Source: [Flexibacter] sp. ATCC 35208
Lineage (GTDB): Bacteria > Bacteroidota > Bacteroidia > Chitinophagales > Chitinophagaceae
Length of the DNA: 64,000 bases
Assembly: GCF_001975825.1 (NCBI RefSeq)
Contig: NZ_MTKN01000006.1
Span: 1 to 64,000 of the forward strand
Direction: 5' to 3'
Below are positions 48,501 through 56,613 of this stretch, piece after piece. The notes under the pieces are model-generated. The model was given only the letters and a program-made list of their open reading frames with translations, ran no database searches and was not told where the DNA came from. A program made the translations under genes and the position numbers. Every line of letters starts with the position of its first letter. Position 1 is the stretch's first letter.

Positions 48501-48835
48501 TTATGACCCGTTGGCGGCAGAAGGGAATGAACACTAATGTGCAACGTTTTACACAGCAGGGCGGATCTGATGCATATAATGCCTATGGGGTGTATCTGGC
48601 AAGCGATGCTGGAATCAGTGATGCTTCATTTTTACGCTTAAAAAATATCTCTTTATCATATCTTCTGAAAAAACAACATTTAATCACTACCACACTACCG
48701 AAGATAAAATTTATGTTACAAGTACAAAATCTTTTTACCCTAAGTAGTTATAACGGGGAAGATCCGGAAATTCAAACAAATTTTGGAATTCCAGTTGTTA
48801 GAGTCCTGTTGATGGGAGTGGAAATGAACTTTTAG
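45545..48835 (+). CDS. SusC-like TonB-dependent receptor with STN domain
   Basis: A ~1,096-residue outer-membrane receptor. A signal peptide (VLLVLSIIFITNQSVWGQG) precedes an STN domain (about residues 50-115, with IESQTGYTFWMEDG). Next is a carboxypeptidase-regulatory-like domain (IQGIVVSDGQPVESASV), a plug (QPVTNPLLALQGRIPGLYIQ, DADATAIYGSRGANGVILIS) and a large barrel ending in an aromatic residue (GVEMNF). The STN domain means it can signal through a FecR/FecI pair, and such a pair lies at 54.1-55.9 kb. The start at 45545 (MIPDC) is set by the signal peptide. It pairs with the SusD gene 15 bp downstream to import a large oligomer or peptide. Confidence 0.95.
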   Translation: MIPDCKNLILFKTKLFSSRKKSLLSIKVLLVLSIIFITNQSVWGQGRITISGKQLTLSVVLQQIESQTGYTFWMEDGAVDKSRRVDIEVSDIPLDQLLGFVFRNQPVTYKVIGQTIVVKSGPVISKKQVIQGIVVSDGQPVESASVQLKGSLKGVITNTRGAFLLTANPGDTILVVSCVGYEIREVNTVDNKFLQIEIHRTVQQLDEPVVIGYGTTSRRSNPGSVGTLSSGQIDIQPVTNPLLALQGRIPGLYIQQTTGLSDGGIIVNIGGQSSVESNNTPLFVVDEVPFSSNPLIQTGSSIVPQGSPLSYIHPLDIENISVLKDADATAIYGSRGANGVILISTKRGGVGRNQMSATSELGIGKIGTRMKLLNTAEYLMMRREAFANDQVQPDPNVDDDLLSWDTIRNVDWQKELIGKTGYIMQDRLSVSGGSKAITYYAAGSYRKETTTFPGNFYNKKGFINSNISTTWGKRKIALNCSLLGTIDDKTLPYEDPTSIALRLQPNAPPGYNPDGSYNWASGYRNPFAALHQLYKAHGSNLIVNTGVTYSPWKGVRLKTNLGLTSTNINEITPVPVSTIDPTLGLTTSYSTFGKSRVTSWIIEPQFEYVKYLGPGKMTFFLGATLQGINRSSELLYATGYTDPAALETTDGAASITTVDKMYTEYKYMGFYMRLRYDFYNRYIAEVTGRRDGSSRFAPERQFGTFGAFGLAWLFTEEPWFKFKKRKLLNFGKLKISYGNVGNDQIGDYKYLSAWSPLIYTYSGIVGLSPTRLYNSDYGWESSRKINFGFEGTLMKDRIQFSINYYRATTFNQLVRYPLSSVTGFPSLQGNLPAVIKNTAIEFELTTINVRKRLFTWTISANVTLPRNRLTSFPKLAASDYATVYTIGKSVYSTKAFHFTGVDKNTGAYTFEDTDKDGQISFPNDLTSYKNVSKSVFGGILNEFSYKQFSVSLFIQLVKQNGFNYIYNNRGLTTLVPGTSANQPKYVMTRWRQKGMNTNVQRFTQQGGSDAYNAYGVYLASDAGISDASFLRLKNISLSYLLKKQHLITTTLPKIKFMLQVQNLFTLSSYNGEDPEIQTNFGIPVVRVLLMGVEMNF

Positions 48836-48850
48836 AATAAAAGAGCTGCT

Positions 48851-50224
48851 ATGAAATGTATAAATAAGTATATCCTATTAGTTCTATTATTTGCACTTTT
48901 TCAAAGTTGCAAAAAGTTTCTGCATGTGAAAACTCCAGAGGGGCAGTTAACGGATAATATCATTTTTTCCTCTGATTCTTTGGCAACAAATGCGTTAATA
49001 GGAATCTATACAAATTTGGTTTCTAATAGCATCTCTTTTCCGTCAGGCGTTTGGAGTATTTCGTTATTGGCGGGATTAAGCGCAGACGAATTGGATAACT
49101 ACTCTGCATCGCAAATCCAAGCACAATATTATCTGAATGATATTAGCCCTACAAATTCGATTAATAAATTGATGTGGCAACAATTTTATCGATCCATTTA
49201 TCAATGTAATACCGTGATGGAAGGAATCGTCAATTCTAAAAACATCTCTTCATCTGTTAAGGGGCAATTATTGGGCGAAGCATTATTTTTAAGGGCTTAT
49301 TGTTTTTTTTATCTAATTAATATGTATGGACCAGTTCCATTATCACTCACAACCCGATATCAGGAAAATGATACCCTCTACAGAAGTGCAATCGATATCG
49401 TGTATAACCAAATAGAAAATGACCTGAATAAAGCCAGCCAATCTCTTTCTGATGAATACCCATCAGGATCAGAGAGAATACGCGCTAACAGATCAGCTGC
49501 AAATGCTTTACTTTCTCGTATATATTTGTATACAGGTAACTGGAGGCAATGTATAGAAAAATCTTCCGTAGTAATTAACCGAAAGGATCAGTACCAATTA
49601 TGTTCGAGTTTAAGGGATGTTTTTTTAAAAAATAGTAAGGAAGCTATATTACAGCTTCAGCCGATTTTACCAAGGTACAATACTTTTGATGCCCCCGTAT
49701 TTATTCTTCAAAATGCGCCTAGAAATGTAGCGTGTAGCCGTCAGTTAATATCATCTTTTGAACCCAATGATCTGCGAATGATTAATTGGATCGGCATTAT
49801 TAAAGTGGATAACGATTCCTTCTATTTTCCCTACAAGTATAAAATGTTGCCGGATAGCACTGTTGGCGAATACCTTATGATACTTCGTCTAAGTGAATTG
49901 TATTTATCTCGATCAGAAGCATATGCACGACTTGGTATTTTTGACAGCGCTTGGGCTGATTTAAACATCGTTCGCCAAAGGTCAGGATTGCTGCCTTTAT
50001 CCAGTAACTCTGCTAATATCCTGGGCACTATTTTTCAGGAAAGGCGGGTTGAGCTTTTTACTGAATGGGGAAATCGTTGGTTCGATTTAAAAAGAATTGG
50101 TAACGCCAACCTTGTCTTGGGTTCAATTAAAGGATCTCTTTGGCAGCCAACTGATGTCCTTTATCCAATTCCCATATCGGAGATAGTCCTAAATCCTCGT
50201 CTTACTCAAAACCCAGGGTATTGA
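48851..50224 (+). CDS. SusD/RagB-like surface lipoprotein
   Basis: This 457-residue protein has a lipoprotein signal (FALFQSC, lipidated cysteine near residue 20). The body has the helical SusD pattern: LMWQQFYRSIYQCNTVMEGI, GEALFLRAYCFFYLINMYGPVPL and the C-terminal QERRVELFTEWGNRWFDLKR, ending in PIPISEIVLNPRLTQNPGY. It caps the SusC receptor and selects the substrate. The typical substrate is a glycan or a peptide. The neighbours here (cysteine peptide, MauE) do not name the substrate. It is the second gene of the operon with SusC. Confidence 0.95.
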   Translation: MKCINKYILLVLLFALFQSCKKFLHVKTPEGQLTDNIIFSSDSLATNALIGIYTNLVSNSISFPSGVWSISLLAGLSADELDNYSASQIQAQYYLNDISPTNSINKLMWQQFYRSIYQCNTVMEGIVNSKNISSSVKGQLLGEALFLRAYCFFYLINMYGPVPLSLTTRYQENDTLYRSAIDIVYNQIENDLNKASQSLSDEYPSGSERIRANRSAANALLSRIYLYTGNWRQCIEKSSVVINRKDQYQLCSSLRDVFLKNSKEAILQLQPILPRYNTFDAPVFILQNAPRNVACSRQLISSFEPNDLRMINWIGIIKVDNDSFYFPYKYKMLPDSTVGEYLMILRLSELYLSRSEAYARLGIFDSAWADLNIVRQRSGLLPLSSNSANILGTIFQERRVELFTEWGNRWFDLKRIGNANLVLGSIKGSLWQPTDVLYPIPISEIVLNPRLTQNPGY

Positions 50225-50262
50225 GGGAGGATAGTTTTTAGTTAGAAGGGCTTTAACCGTGT

Positions 50263-51309
50263 CTAAGGTTTGGGTAATGCAGGAATCTTGTATATAGTGA
50301 TTTCATTACCTCGGAGTGCTACCAATTTGTCACGGTCAATTGCAAAATCTCTTATACCCTTTCCATCATAGTTTGGAACGTAGAAACTGCCCATATAAGC
50401 AAAATCGGCAATTCTATAGACGTCGATTGGTGATGATTGTATAGCTACTCTTCCTTTTTCATTATCCGCTTTTAATCCACTATAAATATATAAATATCCG
50501 TTGCAAGCGCATGCGTGTCTATTAGGTTTCACTGGGGGGGCGGAAAATATCATGCTTTGTTCACTTTTTACTTCATGGAATTGAATTTTTGCAATGGAAT
50601 TGGTATCGATTGTATGACCCCGAATAACATCACTAAGCATTGTATTAAAGGCTATTAACTGATTTCGATACGAGTAGACATAAACGAATCGTCGAGTTAT
50701 ATTATCATATAATAAAGTCCCATCCGTAGAAAATACACCGTCTTGTTGATTAACCAATAGTGTAGGACTGGCTATTCCCCTTTCACCGAAATTGGCGTAT
50801 GCTATTTGGTTACTGTGCGTTATAGTGTTATATGTTCGGTAAACGTATTGACTATCTAAGGGAACAAAAAGATCAAAATGGTTGTTTCCTGGATTGACAA
50901 CAATTCCTGTTGTTCCTATCCAGGAGAATTGAATAATACGGGGAGTGATCCCTTCCACCAAAAAAAAGCCTTTATCATTTTTGTAAATTCTTGCAGCTCC
51001 CCACCCAAACTGAATATTATTAGGAACATCCAACCAAAAAGTTTCTATGGTATTTAGCTTATAGGACGAAATAAGAATTTGTCCAGATTGACGATGGTTT
51101 CCCAGATAGATGGAGTCTTTGCTAAGACCAATTATATATAATGAATTTGCATCTAACTTCTTTGTATTTGGAGAATTTAGCTGTATGCTAAAAACTCTTC
51201 TAGTAAAGCCGTTTGGTTGTCCTTCTTTTTGCTGAGCATATTGTTGTAGAAATCCAACAGTCCCTAAGCCCGCAAGTAAGGTAACAATAATTTTAAGCAC
51301 CGTTTTCAT
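50263..51309 (-). CDS. secreted beta-propeller-like protein
   Basis: This 348-residue protein has an N-terminal anchor/signal (TVLKIIVTLLAGLGTVGFL). The body is built of repeated short strands, with GFFLVEGITPRIIQFSW, YVYSYRNQLIAFNT and KLVALRGNEITIYKIP, as in 6-bladed propellers of Bacteroidota. CACNGYLYIYSG is one blade end. I read no catalytic site. It is convergent with SusD and is the last gene behind the small peptide and MauE genes on the minus strand, so the three are probably one unit. Confidence 0.7.
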   Translation of the reverse strand: MKTVLKIIVTLLAGLGTVGFLQQYAQQKEGQPNGFTRRVFSIQLNSPNTKKLDANSLYIIGLSKDSIYLGNHRQSGQILISSYKLNTIETFWLDVPNNIQFGWGAARIYKNDKGFFLVEGITPRIIQFSWIGTTGIVVNPGNNHFDLFVPLDSQYVYRTYNTITHSNQIAYANFGERGIASPTLLVNQQDGVFSTDGTLLYDNITRRFVYVYSYRNQLIAFNTMLSDVIRGHTIDTNSIAKIQFHEVKSEQSMIFSAPPVKPNRHACACNGYLYIYSGLKADNEKGRVAIQSSPIDVYRIADFAYMGSFYVPNYDGKGIRDFAIDRDKLVALRGNEITIYKIPALPKP

Positions 51310-51361
51310 TTAGGGAAAGAATTAATGAGAGGGCCAATAATCCGGCCCCCTCTGATAAGTA

Positions 51362-51607
51362 TTAATTACTTGGGAGAGCATACCGGATCCCAGTATACGC
51401 AGTACTGCATATAGAATTACTATAATAATTTCCGTCATCTGATACCACTGAACAAACATTATTTATGCTATTTGAGCATAATGCTTGACATTGTCCGCCA
51501 AGTTTCCCATAAACAGCCAGTTGTCTTTTACTATTAGCCTTTACAAAAATGGCCATGAAGGATGTCGCCATTAACAAGGCGATCATGATACTTTTTTGGA
51601 ACTTCAT
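51362..51607 (-). CDS. small secreted cysteine-containing peptide
   Basis: This 81-residue peptide has a signal sequence cleaved about residue 24 (VKA-N). The mature part contains four cysteines (C40, C44, C52, C67), with serine and glycine rich stretches. It is too small for an enzyme and looks like a secreted, disulfide-bonded product. It lies between a MauE-like membrane gene, 33 bp upstream, and the propeller gene, 52 bp downstream. MauE family proteins take part in thiol/disulfide or cofactor chemistry, so the pairing suggests a modified or oxidised peptide. The family resembles small peptides of Bacteroidota called DUF6520-like, but I am not sure. Confidence 0.7.
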   Translation of the reverse strand: MKFQKSIMIALLMATSFMAIFVKANSKRQLAVYGKLGGQCQALCSNSINNVCSVVSDDGNYYSNSICSTAYTGIRYALPSN

Positions 51608-51640
51608 AAAATTTGGATTTTGATGATAATTATGTCTGCA

Positions 51641-52084
51641 TTAGTTTGCAGAATTTACCTGTTTGAAAGATTTTATGTGATTTGCTTCACCAAGGATTAC
51701 TCCTAAAAGCGCAATTCCTGTATAAATAAAGTTGAATGTCAAATGTTGGCTCCAGTTCATGTTTGAGAGTATTCCACCGCATGAACATGGAACGTAGGAA
51801 GCAAACCGCATAATGACAATGATGTATGTGGTGAATGCCGTCATCAAGAATAAACTCAAGTACAGGCCCAACAGCCTGGTAGAACCAAAGTATAAGAGAG
51901 CGACGATGATAAATTCAAAAGCTGGCACAGCTATTGAAAACAACCCAACAAAGTATGTGAGCAAAGGAGATTGCCCAATTTCTGTTCTGAATTTTTCCAT
52001 ATCCGATACTTTGCTCACTGCTGCGTATAGGAATAGCACCTGCAAAAGAATTGCGAGGATAAATACAAAGCGATCCCTTTTCAT
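51641..52084 (-). CDS. MauE/DoxX-like four-helix membrane protein
   Basis: This ~147-residue protein has four membrane helices and a CSCGG motif in the loop after helix 3. It starts at MKRDRFVF (52084); the ORF extends to 52105 but the extra codons lack support. MauE in methylamine dehydrogenase formation is needed for correct disulfide and cofactor assembly in the periplasm, and relatives act in thiol-redox roles. Here it is first in a minus-strand set with the cysteine peptide and propeller. A second MauE-like gene starts at the window end. Confidence 0.82.
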   Translation of the reverse strand: MKRDRFVFILAILLQVLFLYAAVSKVSDMEKFRTEIGQSPLLTYFVGLFSIAVPAFEFIIVALLYFGSTRLLGLYLSLFLMTAFTTYIIVIMRFASYVPCSCGGILSNMNWSQHLTFNFIYTGIALLGVILGEANHIKSFKQVNSAN

Positions 52085-52381
52085 AAGGCAAGAATAAATC
52101 AACAAATGGTGGCTTAATGATGGAGAGAACCTATTCCGTTAGAGAGCAAGTGTAATTGAAGAAAAAATTAAAATTTGCTCTCAAATTGGATCTCGATGCA
52201 TAGAAGTAAAAATCATTGTTGTCTTCTATTGCAGATTTGGAATAATTCATCCTCTCAATTCAAACCACTTTCAATAACCAAAGTTATATTTCCATTCATT
52301 GATCGTAGTTAGGAGCGAACACACATATACTTGTGAACGAGCGTCATGAAATTTAAGAACAGTGGTTGTTTTAATCTGGTG

Positions 52382-53380
52382 TCATAATCGTAATTTAGAC
52401 ATAACGGGTAGACTATTACGAAGCTCCCTTGGACTTTTTCCCCACCGACGTTTAACTGCGGCAGAAAATGTCGGATAGTCCTCATAGTTGAAAGTGGCTG
52501 CAATATCCTGAAGCGATTTCCTATAATCAAAAAGGCTACGGTAGATCGCTTCCATCCGTGCTACCTGGTAGAATTCCAGCATGGTAGTATTGTTATACTG
52601 CTTAAATACACTTTCCAGTTTTCGTGTATTTAACCCTGCCATTCGTGATAGCTTTTCAAGGGAAGGTGGTTTTCTCTCATAGATATGATTCAGTATAGTA
52701 GACCGGACAGCATGTATAGCAGGCTCATAGTGCATAAAGCCATTCTGTTCTGATAGGGAGAACAATTGAATTAATGCCGCTAATAGAAGCTGCTCCATAA
52801 TGTTTGGGTCGCTGTTTATTTCAATGTCGCCATTTCTAATTTGTTTACCCACCAGTTGGCGAACCCGACCGTCATCTTTTATGTCGCAATCTATCAGCTT
52901 TGTTAGATCGTTTTGTTCTCTTATCAAAAGAGAAGTAATTATAGGAAAGGTTTGCTTATAACATTCAAGGATTTCAGATGGAATAAATAAAAAGAATATC
53001 TCACTGTTTTCTTTAATAATCAACTCATGATTAATCGCTGATATCATATTCATGTTGGTTTCAACTGCAACGTACTGCTCTGTTGTGTTGCGATATTCCA
53101 TGCGTCCTTTCAATACGTAGTAGAATATAATATACCTGTCATCTGATTTAACGAAGCACCTGCAAGGTTTCTTTTCGGTTAAAAAATGATTGGTCCAGGC
53201 AAATGCCTGCGGTTGGTGTAATGGTTTTGCCATTATGTGCCCGCATCGGTTTAATCCAAGGTAATATGTCAGGTGATTTGGAACCCAATAATTCGTGAGC
53301 TCTTTGGGTAAAACTTTACCCCACATGGCGGCAGGCGCCTTTTTGGATAGATAAATTTCGGAAGGCAATACACAGCTCAT
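52382..53380 (-). CDS. AraC-family transcriptional regulator 1
   Basis: This 332-residue protein has an N-terminal sensor part and a C-terminal AraC helix-turn-helix pair (about residues 235-325: SLEKLSRMAGLNTRKLESVFKQ and SLQDIAATFNYEDYPTFSAAVKRRWGKSPREL). It lies upstream of the MauE-peptide set, in the same direction, and may control it. The ligand is unknown. 298 bp separate it from the MauE-like gene. Confidence 0.92.
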   Translation of the reverse strand: MSCVLPSEIYLSKKAPAAMWGKVLPKELTNYWVPNHLTYYLGLNRCGHIMAKPLHQPQAFAWTNHFLTEKKPCRCFVKSDDRYIIFYYVLKGRMEYRNTTEQYVAVETNMNMISAINHELIIKENSEIFFLFIPSEILECYKQTFPIITSLLIREQNDLTKLIDCDIKDDGRVRQLVGKQIRNGDIEINSDPNIMEQLLLAALIQLFSLSEQNGFMHYEPAIHAVRSTILNHIYERKPPSLEKLSRMAGLNTRKLESVFKQYNNTTMLEFYQVARMEAIYRSLFDYRKSLQDIAATFNYEDYPTFSAAVKRRWGKSPRELRNSLPVMSKLRL

Positions 53381-54084
53381 AGAAATTCACTTTTGACGAT
53401 AACAAAATAACCACCGGTGGAAGGTATGGTTAGGTAAAATGAGGTGAAAATTCTATGACAACAGCTGGTATAAAATTATGAAAATTAAATCAATATCGTA
53501 TGTTTTAAGGAGTTAGTAAATTGACTTTTTTCGACCATTCAGCAAATAAGTGTGGATTCTATTATTTAGTTTATAGAACCAACCCTGATATTCACTTTTG
53601 ACAGGTTCATTTTATACACAAAAACACCGGGCCCGGTTTAAGTGAAATGCCTGTCAGAACACCTCAAGTATCATATGACTATTGGTTTATTCTGGTGTTT
53701 TAGCATTCTGATATATATTGATTTTTAATAAAGTAATAATGGTTTGAGTTACAAGCACAAACCAATTTGAGCGCAAGATCTGATAGGAAACCGTAACAAA
53801 TTGTTGAAAGGAGACTTTTAGTTTCATGATTGATAAATTTTGAAGTGACTTGCGACATTATTTTAATCTTTCCATCGTCCTGGGGTAGTTACTTGTTATC
53901 TCCAATCAATTTCCTGCTCAATTACCATAACCGGTAGTGACGGTTATTTACTGTTCAAATTATTCTTTTTGGCATGAAATAAATAATTGAAAAACTGAAA
54001 AATAGACATGAAATATTTTTTATTGAATTAAGATTTTTAGGTTAATTAAAAGTTGCTCTACTTAACATGTAGAGCCTATTTTAG
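53381..54084. other. gap with an inverted repeat before the sigma factor
   Basis: No gene is seen. At 54055-54060 GCTCTA pairs with TAGAGC at 54070-54075, ending 10 bp before the sigma factor start, which could be a control site. Confidence 0.35.
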
Positions 54085-54645
54085 ATGTACATTTATTGTA
54101 CAACCAAACCAGTATACGTGAATTCTCCCTCATTACTGGATCCGGCTTTTAAGGAGCTTTATTTAAAGTATTTCCCACGTGTGTATGCGACTGCATATTC
54201 ATTACTACGGCAACATGAAAAGTCTGAGGATGTTGCGCAAAATGTTTTCTTAAAACTATTAGAACACTGGGATACAATCTTACCTGATAATATAGAAGGA
54301 TACCTGGTTACAATGGCCAGGAATGCTGTGCTCAATGAATTTAGACGAAACAGTGTTACATCTAAATACCACACTTTTATAAAAGAACGCTTTCAGGAAG
54401 AAACTGATAATTTGGAAGAGCAGATAATTGCCCGGCAAGAATTCAACCTACTGGAAAAAGCAGTGCAGGACTTGCCCGTTAGGCAACAACAAGCCTGGCG
54501 CCTTTCACGTCAACAGGGATTGAGCTATAAGGAAATAGGTGAGGTCATGGATATTTCCAAAACCTCTGTGAAAGACCTGCTGAAACGGTCCGTCCAGGCA
54601 CTAAAAAGCTCGTTAAGTGCATTACGGTCATACTTGGTTTTATAA
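54085..54645 (+). CDS. ECF sigma factor, FecI type
   Basis: This 186-residue sigma-70 protein has region 2 (about 20-85: FPRVYATAYSLLRQHEKSEDVAQNVFLKL, EGYLVTMARNAVLNEFRR) and region 4 (about 125-175: LPVRQQQAWRLSRQQGLSYKEIGEVMDISKTSV). The next gene is its anti-sigma factor FecR, 81 bp away. Such pairs are normally wired to a SusC receptor with an STN domain. The only such receptor in the window lies 5 kb upstream in the same direction, with five other genes between. Confidence 0.95.
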   Translation: MYIYCTTKPVYVNSPSLLDPAFKELYLKYFPRVYATAYSLLRQHEKSEDVAQNVFLKLLEHWDTILPDNIEGYLVTMARNAVLNEFRRNSVTSKYHTFIKERFQEETDNLEEQIIARQEFNLLEKAVQDLPVRQQQAWRLSRQQGLSYKEIGEVMDISKTSVKDLLKRSVQALKSSLSALRSYLVL

Positions 54646-54726
54646 ATAAATTTATTTTTTTCATTCACACCCCTCCCTTGATAATGGGAAGAGTGTCTAT
54701 TTAAAAGAAGGGGCGCATAGAAGAAG

Positions 54727-55917
54727 ATGACAACTAATAAATTTCACCGGCTTATGGAGGCCTATATTGATGGACGGCTATCAGGTCGTGCGTTGCATCG
54801 GTTTCTTGAAGCCCTTAACGAGCCTTTATTTCAGCAAATACTGAGTGATTATTTACAGTCTCAACTTCAGGAGTTTAGAACTGATGAGGTAGATAATGGT
54901 TTTGCTGAAGAACACTATCAAAAATTTATTAGTCTTGTCCGAAGTGGATTGATCACTGGAGAGCAGGAATCTGTCATACCAATGTATAAAAGGCCTACAG
55001 GGTTACGTTTTTGGAAGATTGCAGCAATAGTGATTGGTATGCTCATTGGAGGATTACTATGGTATCAGTTGGTCAATAAATCACCCCATACCATAACTCC
55101 AACTGTAGTAACTATACCGTCCGTGTCCGATACCATCCGGCAACCTTATGTAGCCTTTGCAGACGGATCGATCCTTATTCTTGATAGCCTGGCTGGTCAA
55201 AACGACCACCTACGTCAGATTGGAGGTACGGTAGATTTGAAAAATAGGCGTTTATCGTTGTCTGGTAATATTCGACGAACAGGAGACGGCAATCTTATTC
55301 ATACCCTTGTTACACCGCGTGGAACTCAATACAGCGTCGCACTGGCCGATGGTTCAGTTATCTGGTTAAATGCGTACTCCCGATTGCAGTTTCCGTCTCA
55401 CTTTAGCGAAGAAAGGCGAGGTGTTGGCTTAAGTGGAGAGGGCTATTTTGATGTGGCAGAGTCCGATAAGCCATTCCTTGTTGTTGTAGAGAAACTCACC
55501 ATAGCAGTAGTAGGCACACGATTCAATGTACGGGCTTATAATGGCGAGCGGTCTGTTCACACCACTTTACTGCGTGGAAAATTGAAAGTGGAAGGTGATA
55601 GACAACAACATCTGCTTTTACCTGGCCAGGCGCTATTAATAGAAGGTGCCCGTTGGCGGGTACTCAATGGAGTGGATACATCCCAGGTAGTCGCCTGGCG
55701 GCAACAACTTTTTGATTTTCGTAAAGCAAACCTGCGAAGTATTATGCCGGAACTTGCCAGATGGTATGAGATCTCCTATGAGATACCTCCAAGATTTAAT
55801 AGAACTTTTTCCGGAAAAATTTCAAGGTCCTATGATATTGCGACTGTCCTTCAGATTTTAAGAGAAGGGGGAATTAGGTGCCGACAGGAGGGAAAGAAAG
55901 TGGTATTCTATGATTAA
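54727..55917 (+). CDS. FecR anti-sigma factor
   Basis: This 396-residue protein has a cytoplasmic sigma-binding region (1-90), one membrane helix at about 95-115 (FWKIAAIVIGMLIGGLLW) and a periplasmic FecR domain (about 140-390). Typical segments are GTQYSVALADGSVIWLNAYS, FPSHFSEERRGVGLSGEGYFDVAE and VVGTRFNVRAY. The C-terminal FSGKISRSYDIATVLQIL is the STN-contacting domain. It passes the receptor signal to the sigma factor. It is followed by a gap and then by a convergent glycosidase gene. Confidence 0.95.
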   Translation: MTTNKFHRLMEAYIDGRLSGRALHRFLEALNEPLFQQILSDYLQSQLQEFRTDEVDNGFAEEHYQKFISLVRSGLITGEQESVIPMYKRPTGLRFWKIAAIVIGMLIGGLLWYQLVNKSPHTITPTVVTIPSVSDTIRQPYVAFADGSILILDSLAGQNDHLRQIGGTVDLKNRRLSLSGNIRRTGDGNLIHTLVTPRGTQYSVALADGSVIWLNAYSRLQFPSHFSEERRGVGLSGEGYFDVAESDKPFLVVVEKLTIAVVGTRFNVRAYNGERSVHTTLLRGKLKVEGDRQQHLLLPGQALLIEGARWRVLNGVDTSQVVAWRQQLFDFRKANLRSIMPELARWYEISYEIPPRFNRTFSGKISRSYDIATVLQILREGGIRCRQEGKKVVFYD

Positions 55918-56613
55918 CTGGTTAATATCCGCTATCCTATGAAAACGTCTATTAGGTGAGCCTGATTCTCTGCTGCCTTAAAGCTTTTGAATTATTGTTG
56001 TTTAAAAAGTTTGTAAAGCCAGTTAAAGAAATTGCATTTAAACTAAGGTGCTTCTTTAATCTTAACAAATGCGTAAAGTAGGTCCTTGGTTTAATGGGTT
56101 TACATAAGCATGTCAAATCAATTTAAATGTTATCGGATAATATAAATTCTAGGTTCAGATGTGTTTTTGATCTTTTATTTCGGATCCGCAGGGGGCCAAA
56201 ATGGTAAGGTCGTCAATATTAGATGGTCTTAATAGTTAACGGGAGAAGCCCTCGCCTCTTGCTTCCTCGCGTGCACCACTTCAGGTGCACGCACTTTTAA
56301 AAGTGCTATCTGCAGTGGGAGTAGTGAGCGCTTTTAAAGGTTATGGAGGAAATGAATAAGGTCATTTCTGTACTCGGTTTTAAAGGAGAAGGCCGATGTT
56401 AACAACCGTTGACAGCGCTTATCCTTGAATTATGTACTCTTCGATTTTTTGCGGATATAAATAGTTATGGTCACGAAGGAGTGGGCGAGGACTGGAATTA
56501 ATTTCAAACAGGAATCTGAAGCATTTGGGTTAAGTCCACCACGGCGTGGGCAAGGTACTTGTTGTAAAAATCAATGGGGAAGAAGTTAATCAGCCCCATT
56601 GAATAAAGTGTTC
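55918..56613. other. gap with a GC-rich hairpin
   Basis: No gene. GCGTGCACC (56269-56277) pairs exactly with GGTGCACGC (56284-56292) around ACTTCA, probably a terminator for FecR or the convergent GH2 gene, though the T-run is weak. Confidence 0.4.
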
